From the NCBI RefSeq assembly GCF_000002075.1, contig NW_004797547.1:229490-293489 (forward strand): a stretch of DNA of 64,000 nucleotides, written 5' to 3'. A program made the translations under genes and the position numbers. Below the pieces are notes generated by a model. The model was not told the DNA's origin, searched no databases, and saw only the letters and a list, made by a program, of their open reading frames with translations. Positions 11,801 through 25,100 of the stretch are shown in pieces (position 1 is the first letter of the stretch; each line of letters opens with the position of its first letter). This DNA is from Aplysia californica (Eukaryota > Mollusca > Gastropoda > Aplysiida > Aplysiidae).

Positions 11801-14800
11801 ATCAGCCCCAGACCGGGAAGGAATTTTTCTATTCTACTTGGACCATGAAATTATTCTATCTTCAGAGAGGAATGTCATTTTTCCTGGTAAACACTGGTGT
11901 TTTCCTCATGATGTGTTGCCACTCTCTTCTATTTCTGAGTACTAAATAAACTTGCCCAAACAAAATGAGTACTTATAGTCTAAAAAAGTCAGAGAAAAAG
12001 GGTCATAAAGTCCTGCAAAGCGTAACAAGCTTTTACTTACTCATGAAGCGAAAAATGACAGCATTATTTGACATGTGTTTGAAAAGAATTTAGTGCCACT
12101 GCTTTGTTTATATATTACTTTGTTACTATGTCATGAAAATGTTAGTGACAAAAATCTACTGGGCTGATTTTGAGGATCTTCTTTTTTACATTTCAGTGAC
12201 TGATGGTGGAGAGGACCGGGAACTCTCAGAACACAAATTTACCATAAGAGTTGTGCCAGTCAACAATAACCCACCCTTGTTTGCAAACCCAAACCCAGAT
12301 GTGACCATTTCAGAGGGTGGTATATTTCCCCTGACCTCAGGCCTCTTGGAAGTCATAGACCCTGACACGGCTCTGAACAAGTTGCAAGTAACAGTGGTTG
12401 AAGCTCCAACTTCAGGGCTAGTTGAGAAAATGCAGGGAGGACTTAGAGCAGTTGTGAGAAGTGGTATGTATTGCTCTGGGTTTAAGGTAAAGATACCTTC
12501 ATTATCAAGGAGTCTGTAAACGCAGGCCCGTAAAAAATACCAAGGACCATTAGTGTGATATCTCTATGGGGGATTGGTGCTGAAGCGTATCTTTGAAAAA
12601 GTCACATTAACAATTCAGGACAGGATGCTGCATTGTGGGGATCTTAAAAATTGAATATGTGATATATTTTGCTTGTCACTGCGGAAAAAATTCATTTCAT
12701 CAGGATCAAGAAAGTTATCTTATTATTCTTACCTTTATTTCCTTGAACCGTGGCACTATGTGCATCATTTTGAAAAGATAAAAAGCTAGATTGTTTGTTA
12801 GTAAATATGTTTTGTTTGTAATCTTGACTTTGAACTTAAAACAGATTCTATAAATATCTTGTCAATGTATCAATTATTGTCCTATAACATTGATGTAAGC
12901 TGTCTTTGTCATTTATTCGACAGGTGACACGTTTTCCTACTCAGATGTCCTACAGAGTACCTTTCAGTATGTTCACACGGGCAGCATTGATCCTCCGCGG
13001 GATAAGCTCAGCCTGACAGTCAGCGACGGTGTCCATGAGACGGGAAACACTGTCTACTTCACCATCATCAAGGTGGACAAGTCAGCACCCATGATGCTTC
13101 CTTCAGCCAGTTGTCAGGTTAATGTAACTGAAGGTAATATCTACATTCCCATCCTAAATGTGCCATGCACTGGATCCCCCATGTGGTCTGTTTAGTTGTT
13201 TTTGGTTGTGGCAGGGGGTTAGGCCTAGCCTATTGTATTGTTTGGCTGAAAGTGTGAGAGTGAGTCTCTGTTCAGTTGTATTGTATGCAAGTTTATAAAA
13301 GCAGTCTGAGTTACTACTGGTGGGACTTTTAGAAGGGAGAGCTGTATCAAGGCAAAGGAGGCCTGCTGAGAGTATAGGAGGAGAAAAGGCTAGTTGGAGC
13401 CTCAGTTTGTTTGTGTGTAACGTGTGAGATTCCAACACATCGGGGCCTCAAAGCTGAGGAAAGGATCACAACACAGAGAGAAACAGGTTTGGCTAACTCG
13501 AGCTGTAGGCGCAGGCAGACAGAAAGTTAGTAATGTTGAACATTGTTTTTATGTTCCAAGTAACAACACCCCACTTGTCTCATTGTTTTCTTGAATTTTT
13601 CTTTTTGCATTACATTTTCCATAAAACTTTTTTTGAATGACAGTTGATTTTTTTCTTTTTCTTTTTAAAATCTCAATGTTCAGATTTGTTTTGGTTTCAA
13701 AATGACAGTTTTTAAGTCATACGTCTCTTTTTGTTTTGTTTTACAACCTGTAGTCTGCAGGGATTATTAGTTTATATTGTTTGCAGATCGTTTTTTCACT
13801 TTTGATGAATAACTCAGAATTATTAGTCTTTACACAAGTTTCCTAAAACTTGGTCAGTTATTATTTTATTTAAATCTTACTTTCAGGTTCTTCAGTAGAG
13901 ATAACCAGAAGTGAGTTGGCCTTCTCTGATGAGGATGATGAGGATAATGCTGTTGAGATTGTCTTAGCAGCAAAGACAACCCATGGTCACTTTGAAGTAG
14001 CAGAAGCTTCTGGCCAACGCAAAGTCCAAGTTGGAGATCATTTCACCCAGGAAGATGTCAATGAAGGAAGAGTTCGGTACGAAGGTCTTTTTTGTTTTAA
14101 ATAGAGGGCTTAATTGTTCTTAGTTAACATTGAATTTGTAGGGCCTATTGTTTGATATTGTTTTAGCAGAATAGGATTAAATAATTCCCACACAGTGATT
14201 TGGAAGTGCAGGATTGAGTGGGGGGTGGGGGGAGAAACAGGACTACTGCTCTCTTGTGGAAGCTCAACCTTTCTACTGGCTTAATAGCATATGTGAACAT
14301 TTGTACTCAGATGTACTTGTGTGATTTTTCCTCAAAGGCATCATCCCAGATATATTCCCTTTTTTACATTTTTCTTACTCCTATGAAAGAGCTAAGTGCT
14401 CCATCATACAAATTATCTATTTGTTTCAAACAGACATTTCTGTCATGGCTTTCAATAGCATTTACTGTACCTTGGTCATACAATTGACGATAAGTGTGAA
14501 TGGATTCTATAATTTGTTCTGACAGCGTTGAAAAGATCAGCTGTAGAGAAGTGTAGTTCCGCTTTTATATACATGTACTTCTCAAAGACTCGTTAACATA
14601 AATCTCTTATCTTTGTAGTCTTGAGTTCAGGTATAACAAAGTGATAGGTCTTAAAATAATTTTACAATACTATTGCTATGATATAAAACTGTCCAAAGTT
14701 ATTGGAAATATAACATATTTTTATTTTGAACATAGAATTTACAATACTGGCATGAATGATCAGAATAGATGATTTTGTTTGCTGCCTGTAAGATTATGTA

Positions 14801-17800
14801 GAATATTTTCTTTTTTTTCTCAAGTTTTCACGCAGAACAAGAGATTGGCCCTAGAGCTTTAACGGAGCTGGTCTATGTCAATGTGACTGATGCTAGTGGC
14901 AATCTTCTTCCAAGTCAGATTTTGTCAGTGCTGATCACGCCTGTGGATAACTTGGCTCCAGTGGTCGTTGTTGGACCTCTACTTAAGGTGAGGATGTGGA
15001 AACCAAACAAGTTTAGTAATGCATGTGAAGCATTCGTTATGTTGTTCACTCATTGTATTTGATGAGACTTCATAATATCTCAAAAGGCACATTACTGTGT
15101 TTCAACAGTAGGCCAATGAGTCAAACTCTGCTGCAAGTTGAGATGGAGTCCATTACTGTTGTGTATGTATTGTGAGAAACATTGTTACAGGGGATGAAAA
15201 ATATGAGCATTGTACTTTTATATATACATGTGTGGGTATATGTTGACATTTGCTCGGTGGAATGTCCTTTTATATGTATTTGCACATATGCACTCTCAGT
15301 GGTAAACATCTGGCTGTCTTGATTGTACATGCACACAATTACTTGCCTGATAGTACACACATACATTCATATGTGGACACAATGCTTTCATCTCTGTTTT
15401 CTAATTTTCCTTATGCTCTCGGGAACAGTCGGAGTGATTTTTTTTTTTTTTTATTTTTTTTTTTAAGCAATGGATAACATGAAATTTAGAAGAGAATCAT
15501 TCTCTATTATGCATTGTGACTTTTGTTTTTTTAAAGTAAAATGGAAATGTTGCCTTTTAGCCTCTGAATTTTAGGGTGTTTGGTTTGACAGTGTTAGGGC
15601 TGCCTGCCTGCTCTATCCAACAACAAAAAAGATGTAAAGAGAATTTTAAAAGGGGTTGAGAAAAAAAGAAAGTTGGTGAAATGTCTAATCAAATCATTTC
15701 ATCAGTATGTTTGGTTTGTATTCTCAACAGGTTGAGGAAGGTGGAGAATCTGCTATAGGAGCTGACTTGATTAGTGTGTTGGATGTCGACTCTCCCATTG
15801 GGCAACTCATGTTTATTGTTGAGACAGATCCTAGCTTTGGTAAAGTGGAGAACAGAAAGCCAGGTGAGACATTTATTATGTCTGTTCTGTTTTTTGTACT
15901 TTCCTCTCTAAAATAACTGTGTGAGACAAATGCAGTTCCTGAGCATTAAACTAAAAAGATGGAAGGCATAAGAGGCAAAGGTAGACTGAGAACAACTTTC
16001 TCAGAGAACAGATGGGTGGCAGGAAAAGACCAGGATACTATAGGGTTTTGAGAGTATCCAAGTACGGAAATGAAGGGTGAGCTATGGTTACTGATGTCTA
16101 GAGCTGGATTCTGCTCGGTTAATCGAAGGCTTGCAAAGCAGCGGACGGCTTGCGCTAGAGGCTTGCGAGCAGGCTTGTGATTTGCTTTGCCTCCCGTTTG
16201 ATACCGGAGGGAACTTCCGGTGAGTTGTGACTCGCGGACAGTCCTGCTGTACTGTGTCGTGACGTCGCGAACTCTTGTGGCTGTGGGTTCAGTACATATT
16301 ACAGAAGATTCTCTGGTTATTTGCGTTGAGAGGCTTGCACCAAAAGTGCAAGATAGTTTTTTTTTTCATATTTCGGTTGTAAAAAACAAATAGCTCTATT
16401 CAATGCACTTAAAAATTAATATTGGATCGACTATTCTTACGATGTTAAGGCCTGTTTATTTTTAATGTGCACGAGCCAAGCGCTTCATCGTCGCACACAA
16501 AAGACCTCAGTTTGATTCCTGTATGGGGAGAAATTTTTACTGAGAACCTCCGTCTTTCTGCTGGGGCGTTGTTCCCTCTCATCCCAGGTTGGCCCTGACA
16601 TTGAGTTGAAGTAGGCCTAGTCCATCTCCTAAATGTTCTGTATTATGTCACTGTGAGTGTAACACATCTACAAAATAGGTTACATACATACGATACAAAA
16701 GCCAATCACAACGACCCCTGGAGTTTTCCATTCTAAGGTAATCTAAGTCTACTTATTCTTATTACTACCAGAAACCTAGGTCTCTGTTACTACAATACCA
16801 CGCTCCCTCTCACTTATCCATTCGCTTAGCTGATCAACGGCGGGAAGTTAAAAATAACTTCAGCTCTCTACGTCTTGCACCAAAACAAGCCCAGCCTCTC
16901 TCTTCCTCCACGGTTCAAAGTTCACACAGCGAGCGGTACTGCTGTTTGAACACATCGAGTGGCTCTGTCGCCATTGAACGGTCCTGCGCCTGCCGCCATC
17001 GAGTGGTCCTGCGCCTGCCGCTCGCTCGCTGTAGCGAGACAGCACAAGTCAGCAGGTCAGGCTTCGAGCTTGTTGTGGGACAATTCACTAGGCCTAGCGC
17101 AAAGCAGTACTGTGTGAATCATGGGACTTGTGGCTGCGGACGGGATTTGAGACTTGAGGGCTGTCCACTGCTTTGCGCAGGCCTTCGATTAATCAAGCAA
17201 ACTACAGCGCCACGCCGCGCAGTGACACTGTGGGCAGGATCTCTCACTCTCCCCCTCTCTCTTTTTCTGACGTAAGTGGCTTCGCGGATTGCAAGCAGGG
17301 TGGGGATGATGAGGGGGTCTGACACGAGTGGCTTCACGGATTACTAGTTGCTGTGGACTTGAAGTTTAAACTAGACCAAGGAGATTACAGTTTGTGCTAG
17401 ACTCAACTTATCATGCTGGTGATTCGATTTGATGATTTGACCTAGTGATTTCAGGCTTGTGACTTGAACTAGGGGCTTGCGAGCACGAGCGGGTTTGCTA
17501 CCGGGGTACAGTCGTACTGAGGTCTGTTTCAGATCAGGCATTTGAAGAAGAAGAAATCTATATGAGTTCCCTGGGAAATGTGAAATGATTTGATCTTTTG
17601 TGTTTTCTGTGTAGCCTGAGTGAATTTTTAACCAAAATTTTTATAAGCTGTTTTGTGTTAAATGTAAAGCGGTGCATCATTAACAAGGCAGTTTTGTAAT
17701 GACAGTGCTCAATTTCAAGTGCGTTTTAAGTATTAAGTGTCATAAAAAAATAAAGTAGTAGCACTCATATTTCCCGTTTGAAGTGAAAGTGAGGGGCAAA

Positions 17801-19051
17801 GGGACAAGAGGGCTTTGAGATCTGCTGTGATGCCATTGATAATAGTTTTTTCACCATCTCACCATAGATTCAATACACTGATTTATGGACTTTTGCAAAT
17901 TTATTTGCTCACTGAAAAAAAGACATGCTAATTTTTTTTTCTTTTAATAATTGCATTTATATAGCACATATCCATGCTCTACAGCATGCTCTCTGTGCTT
18001 TAAGCTATTATTACCCCAGCAGATCTTAGAACACTCAGAAACATCCTTGGCCTCTTGGAAAGCATACAGTGCAAGCAGCAGATTAAGTGCTCAAACACTA
18101 ACAAACTGATTATAATTGTTGCTTTTTCAGCCAAAGGATCTGAGAAAAAGACCCCCAAAAGTGCCAAGTCTTTCCCTTTGACTGATCTCATAGATGGACA
18201 TATTCACTACACGCAGTCTGATCACAAGAACAAGGAACCTGCTTGGGACGCTTTTCTCTTTTCTGTTACTGATGGAAAAAATGAATCCCCTCTGCAGAGG
18301 TTTAACATATCTATCAAGGTACTTCCATATCATCACAATTTGCTTGTTATTTTGACTTCTGCCTTTAAAAATAAGTTGCCTTTTTAAAAAACTCCGTCTT
18401 GGTGTGGTTCTATGAACGATGCTTTTTTATAATATTATATTGCCTAAAGAAAATATTTGTGTGTGTCCCTAAAGAAAGGTACCAAAAGTTGGATTAATTT
18501 TTGAGATATCTCAAGTAGTTTTTGAGATATTGCACATTTTGCGAGGTAGGATATAAAGGTCTAATTTGGAGAAAATTAGCTTTTATTTTTAAAACACAAA
18601 CAGACTTGAAAAAAATGATGACTGAATTGTTTCTAATGTATTTATTAATGGAAAATTTATTTCCACTTCGGCATTCATTTGACATCAATATCATGATTAA
18701 AATTCAATGGTAAAACGTAGCGGGGAAGAGAAAACATGCTTCATGAATAGATTTCAACACCTTTTAAAAGCAGTTTTCATTATCTTTTTTAAAACACTCT
18801 ACCCTCAAAATAATTCAAAATAAAATATTTAGAAGTCAAATCAATGAAAACTCTTTTAACACATTGTAAAAAAATGGTGGAACTATCATTTTTTTACGGA
18901 AACACATTTTGGTCAAAAAAGTGATTTTTTGTCATTATCAGTCAGCTGTAGCGGAAAATGGTCTGTGGCGACTTTTGATACCCTTCTTTAGGCCCACACA
19001 CATTTGTAATTTCTGTACCTTCCCCCCCGTCTCCCTCCTCGCATCCCTTCC

Positions 19052-19111
<60 letters not shown>

Positions 19112-22100
19112 TTCTCTATTGGTATCTGTCTAAGTGCTATGGTTTTCTGACAAACAATTTGCTTTAATTAAATTTCATTTTTTTTAAATTTTTGTGTTGG
19201 TGTTTACTTAGGTTAACTTTATCTGAGTCTCAAATTTTAATGTGTTTTGACATATTACTCCACATATGTGCTTCATTATCTCATAGTGACTTTGTGAGCC
19301 CTTATGTGTTTATAAGGACAGGATCAATTAAAGGATATAGAAGTAGAAATGGGGCTAAGAAAATGGCAATGGATGGAACACACCCTCAGAAAGCTCAGCA
19401 GAAACATCACAAGACAGTCGCTGCAGTGGAATCCACAGGGAGCACGAGGCAGGGTAGACCACGGGAAACATGGAGGAAATGTATGGAAAAGGACATGAGA
19501 GAAAAGAGCTCTTGGAATGAGCCTGGAAAGATGGTCCAGGACAAAGATAAATGGAAGGAGCTTGTATGTGGCCTATACCGTGCCAGGGGAGAAAAGCATT
19601 GAGGATGATGATGATGTGTTTATGTTCAGCTTTTACGTTGATATGGACCCAATGCATTTTATGTCTTTCCATTGCATTTACCACAGATTTGCTAGTTAGC
19701 TTCAATATTGCGATCAGGTTTTTATTTCATATTTTTGTATGGATAGGGAAGGTTTCAATACTGATATATACTTTACTGCAAATAAAGTTACCACTCTGTT
19801 TTCTTTTCATACTTCTCAGCTCCTAAACGATGAAGCTCCCCAAATCATCACAGAACAGCTGTTTGCTAGAGAGGGTAGAGGAGTGACACTGACCAATGCC
19901 TCAATGTATGTGGTCGACTTAGACTCTCAACCTCAAGACCTGATGTTTACCTTGACAACCAGTCCAGCCAATGGCCAGTTGATGAAGAAAGAATATTTTC
20001 TGGATCCTCCCGAAGAGGCAGGTGTTCTGCAGGAAAAGTCCACTTTCACATATGAGGTAATTGAAAGGTTGCTCTATAAATGACAACATTTCTATGGATA
20101 GTATCATTGTCACTGTCTAATAGAAGATAAAGCAAAAAGATGTATCTTTGTGTTCTGTTTTGGGTGCTGCCACGCTTTGTATTTTATGTGTTTGGACATC
20201 TGGTTGAGGTGAACCAAAGTTCATGATTTCACCTGCACTAATGTGGTCAGTTCATAACCAAAATACTGACCTATAGATTTGATGCTACCTGGATAGGTTA
20301 TAAGTTCTATATAGGCTTGTGGGCCTTATGAAAACCTCATGGCATAGTGGACATTGTCGGAGTGAATGATCTTTCTCTCAGTTTACCTGTTTGTTGTGAG
20401 TCTGTGGCCAATTCAGCTGGACTTTGTGCCTGTGTTGTGGATAAGGTCTTGTTTGTTTGTTTTTTTTATCTAGTCTTCACAAACATTTTTGACTGTGACT
20501 ATTTACAGACTTGGTCTTTAGGTTTTGATACTACCACTTTGCGCAGGATGTTCTGAATGAGCTGGTGTTCTACAAGCACGACGATGGCGAGACAACGCAG
20601 GACTCAGTCACCCTGCACCTCAGTGATGGAGACTTCAGTGATGAGAAAACACTACAGATCGTGGTTGGCTTGGTCAATGATGAGACTCCACGCATGACCA
20701 TAAACAGAGGACTCAGAGTTCAAGCAGGTAGTAGTCATTGGGGAATTATCTTTCTGTCCAGTTCACATAAGTAAGTAGTATGAAAATACTGCTATCTGAA
20801 AATTGAGGTAAAAAAGATACATTTTTAAGACATGGGTGCAAATGGAAAAAGAAAAAAAACATTGAAAAGAGTATGTTTGTTTAGGATATTGACTTAAATC
20901 TTTCAACTCAACAAGACCAAACCTTTATTTCTTATATTAGATAACATTACATTATAGCTCACCTTTAACACTGTTTGATTATATGTGACATGAAGCTTTC
21001 TGGGAGATGGAGAATGGTAAAATATATTCCTTTTCTTACTTACAGTTTCGTCGACGGTAATAAAAAACAGAGATCTTCGAGCCACGGACTTGGATAGTGA
21101 GGATTCAGAAATCATGTATACCATCATGAAGGACCCAACCTCTGGCAGGTTGCAGTTTGATAATGGAGATGTCTCATATATTCTCACTACTTCTACAGCT
21201 GCTAGAACGTTCAAGCAAAGAGATATTGATGCAGGTGAGGAAGGAGCTTGTGAAATGCATTTCTTCCATCTGATTTTTCAGTGTGGAAACTTTCTGGTAT
21301 AAATATAGGTTAGTCCATTCTTTATCAGCCTTATAGATTGTGAATGCATGACTTTTATTGAAAATGGAACCAATATAGCTGGAGAAATGTGTGAGTACAC
21401 ATACTATCTTAATTAGGTTGGGAAAAAAAGAGTGTAATGAAATTATATGTACGTAGTGTCAGAAAAAAATTATGGTTGATACACAGGGCAATACAGGGTT
21501 ATATCTATTATATATCTGGCAACTTAGAAACACATGCGTCACTTTTACCATAAAACTATGACAGCTACAGAGTTGAAAGTTGGCTAATACCTGCAAAAAG
21601 ATAGATAGGTCCCCATGACGGAGCCCGATTTTTTATTTATTGATTTCCTGAATTTAGAAAAATATATTTCACAAAAAGTTCCCGTCCTTCTTTTGCCTTT
21701 GTGATTATTCCACTGAGAAACTAAACAAATCTTCGTAGAGCTGTCCTTCTCTGCAGAAGTGCCGGAAGTGATATTTCACGAGGCGCATTTTGTTTTGAGA
21801 GTATAGATCTAGACCTTCTAATTTTTTGCATCTATCAAGATTTATTGCTCCATATCAGTAGAGTGTAAATATAGTAGGCCAATGACTTTCAGCTGATGTT
21901 AATGTACCGGTCATTCCTTTCATCGAATGGGGGCCCAGCTAGTTAATGAATAGCATTTGTGGCCTCCTGGGACCAAACTCCCTAACAAAACAAGACAATG
22001 GTTCTTGAATTTGCATCCGATAGTTCCTGTATCTTTTAGTTAAAAGTAAAAGCCACAGTTGTATTAAATATAGCTCTTCAATGTTTATCTCTTTATTTTG

Positions 22101-25100
22101 TTGTTCTCAGGTCATATCTCATACATTCATACGGTTGAAGATCTCACAGGCAACATCATTTTTAAGTTCAAGCTGACAGATACTGACGGGAATGAGTTGA
22201 TTGATCAAGACTTCTTCATTACTGTTTTTGGTAAGCACTGTTTATTCATTTTTCTCTCTATGACTTACAAAAACTAGGGCAAATAATGTATTTCTATTTT
22301 TGTTTTGTTTTATTTTGCTTTTTATTTCACAGTCAAATATGCAGAAATGTGTATTTATAGTATAGTATTAGTGCATGAATCATTCTCGAAAAGTCCCCTT
22401 AAAATATTACAATCAAGCACACTTTCATGTGCTCAATTTTTATGCTTTTCTGAATTTGATACCATTTATAATAGTTTTGAAAATAATCAGACACAATAGG
22501 GCCTACATCCTTAGGAAAGTTGAAAAATATGTCAATTAAACTAATGTGTCTTTCACTGGGTATGATTGATTCTTTTTTATATACATATCATATTTCTGTT
22601 TATTCCTCCTATCAATGCGATGTACTTTTTCTTCATCCCCACTTTTTTATGCAGAGGATAGACTATACCCTATTGAAGTGAATAATAAAGAATTTTTGGT
22701 GGAAGAAGGAGGCACTGCAAAGCTGACTACTGATGTTCTGTCCTTCACTGATGCTGACACTGAGCCGGGAAGTTTGACTTATGCAGTGTTGGAGGGCCCA
22801 GACTTGGGACATCTGGAGCTTGTGGGACAGCCTGGTAACTTTTATCTAAAGATATATAATAGAGAATGATGATGTCTACTTTTCTTTGTCTTTTTTCTCT
22901 TTTGATTTGAATTTGCTAAAAAATACTATAATTTACTTTTTTCTTTTATTCCACGCTACTTTCAGATTAATTCATTCACAATACAGTGGAAACCATATCA
23001 GGCTCGGTAATAACAGGGATTTTTTAAATCCCTGTTTTTTCCTACTCTTTGTCTCTATTAAAAGTTATCGACAATAACATGGCCTCATCGGAGCCCAATC
23101 GGTTATAGCAGGGACAAAGGCTCGTTAACAATGTGTAAAAAGTGAGAGAGAGAGAGTAACGCAGTGATGGAGCAAGCCCACGCTAGCCACGCCACTGCAA
23201 GCACACGCAGCAGGTCAAGCAAGAGAGGGCTGCAGTGTGCTGCAGACTTTGATCTAGCCCTAAGCCTAGCTACACTACCCATGAACAATAAATACAGCTG
23301 GATTGGTTCATAAATTATGCTTACTTCCTTTCAATTTCTGATTTAACAGGGATCTGATATGACAGGCCTTTTTCTCTGGTCCCACCGTCCCGGGTATATC
23401 AGGTTTCCACTGTACCTAAAGTCCGTTTAAAATGCTATTACTTTTTTTTTACTTTGCTTCTATTAAACTCATTTCTGAAATGGTTTTGACATCTAATTTT
23501 CTAATTTAAAAAAACAAAAGAAGCAATTATTTTGGATGATGAGATTACATTATTTATTCCCCCCCCCAACCTGGCTTAATAATAATAATAATAATGAAGA
23601 TCATTTCTATAGCCCCCCTCTCCCGCGTAAACACAGCTCTAGGCGCTTTACATAAATGCATGTACAATCAATATTCATGCACGCGACACACACACTCATA
23701 CACACTCACTCACACACACGCACTAACACGCACACATACACACACACACTCATGCACACATTACACACGCCCATGTGCTTATATCAATGTCACTCTTTGT
23801 TCCTACAGGAGTTCCAATAGTAACCTTCACTCAGTCAGACTTGGCAGCAAACACTGTAACGTACGTCCACACTAGTGACTTGGAACTGTATGCGGACAGA
23901 TTCAACTTTGCTGTTTCCGATGGTTCTAATGAGGTATGAATGTATTCAGTGTAGCAATGCTCTGTGAATTTTCTAGATAGGGCAAAACGTTTGTATGTGT
24001 TCTAGAATATGCAGTGCAAATTTGTCTTGATTACTATACCTCTTGTGTACAGTATAAGTATTTCCATTGAAGAAATGGTTGCTGTGGCATTGTGCTAATC
24101 TTTCTGTTATTATGCACTGGCACAATCAGTGGAAAGACCCTCAGCGACATTTTGGAGAGAGCAACGGAGCATCAATGGACATGTCCAGAGTGCAGTGATG
24201 TTGCTTCCTGAAACAATGAATTCTGTCGTTAGTAGGCACAGATAGATTACCAACTTCTGTGGTGTAGCAGTCAAGTGCTTCACTCTTGCACTCAGAACAC
24301 CGGAGTTCAATTTCTCAGGGGGAAGAATTTTTATCAAGTATCTCAGTCTTTCTATTGAAATGTTGTATCCCCCTTAGCCTGGTTTAGCCCTGATGGGCAG
24401 GGTCAATGTCCATCTCCTATATGATCTAAAATGTGTTGATGAGGGTGTAAAAACGCCTACATTTATTTCCATTTTTTCACAGATAAATTATTTTTGAGAA
24501 ATGCTTTGTTGTCTTGCTTTTAATGAAACAAACTAAAGACATTGGGAATAGTTGTGCAACACACCCCTAAGAGTTAAAACTATCTGTCAGTAGTAATATT
24601 CTTGGATCTCTTTACTTTTTGAATTGTTCATAAGCCCATAAAATGTTGGTACTGATTCACATCTGTTACTCTGTTTCTATCAGTAGGATCTGTTCACTCT
24701 TTGTTTCTCCATATATGAAAATGTCTCTATCATGAAAAGTTTTTAAATCAACACCAAGATGTCATTGTGTAGATTGGTATTAGACTTTACTTTCACCTAT
24801 TTCATCAATTTTTAAAGTGGGTTAACTTACATTTGTTTTCTCCATGACTGTGTGGAAAAGGTGGTTCAGACGTTCTTCATCAATGTGAGACCTGTGGATG
24901 ATGCCATCCCAGTGCTGAGCAACCAAGGGCTGAGAGTTCAGGAAGGTGTACGGAAACTAGTCACTGAGTTTGAGCTCAAAGCTGTCGACCAAGACACAAA
25001 GGTAGAGCTATGTGACAGTTTATGAAGTTTTTATAGCTTTGTTTCTTTTAATGGAAGAGCCGCATAACTTGACTCCTCATGGCCAAAAGGAACATTTCAT

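Noticed and set aside
13160-13560. Intronic block resembling a promoter or long terminal repeat (TATAAA near 13295)
   Set aside because: No flanking direct repeats, primer site or coding parts were seen; TATAAA alone is not enough.
16860-17337. Several overlapping frames in the CpG-rich block
   Set aside because: They run on both strands, have no domain, and come from G+C-rich sequence in which stops are rare.
24250-24310. tRNA-like A and B boxes
   Set aside because: Part of a SINE-like repeat with further family copies; no cloverleaf or anticodon arm of a functional tRNA could be drawn.
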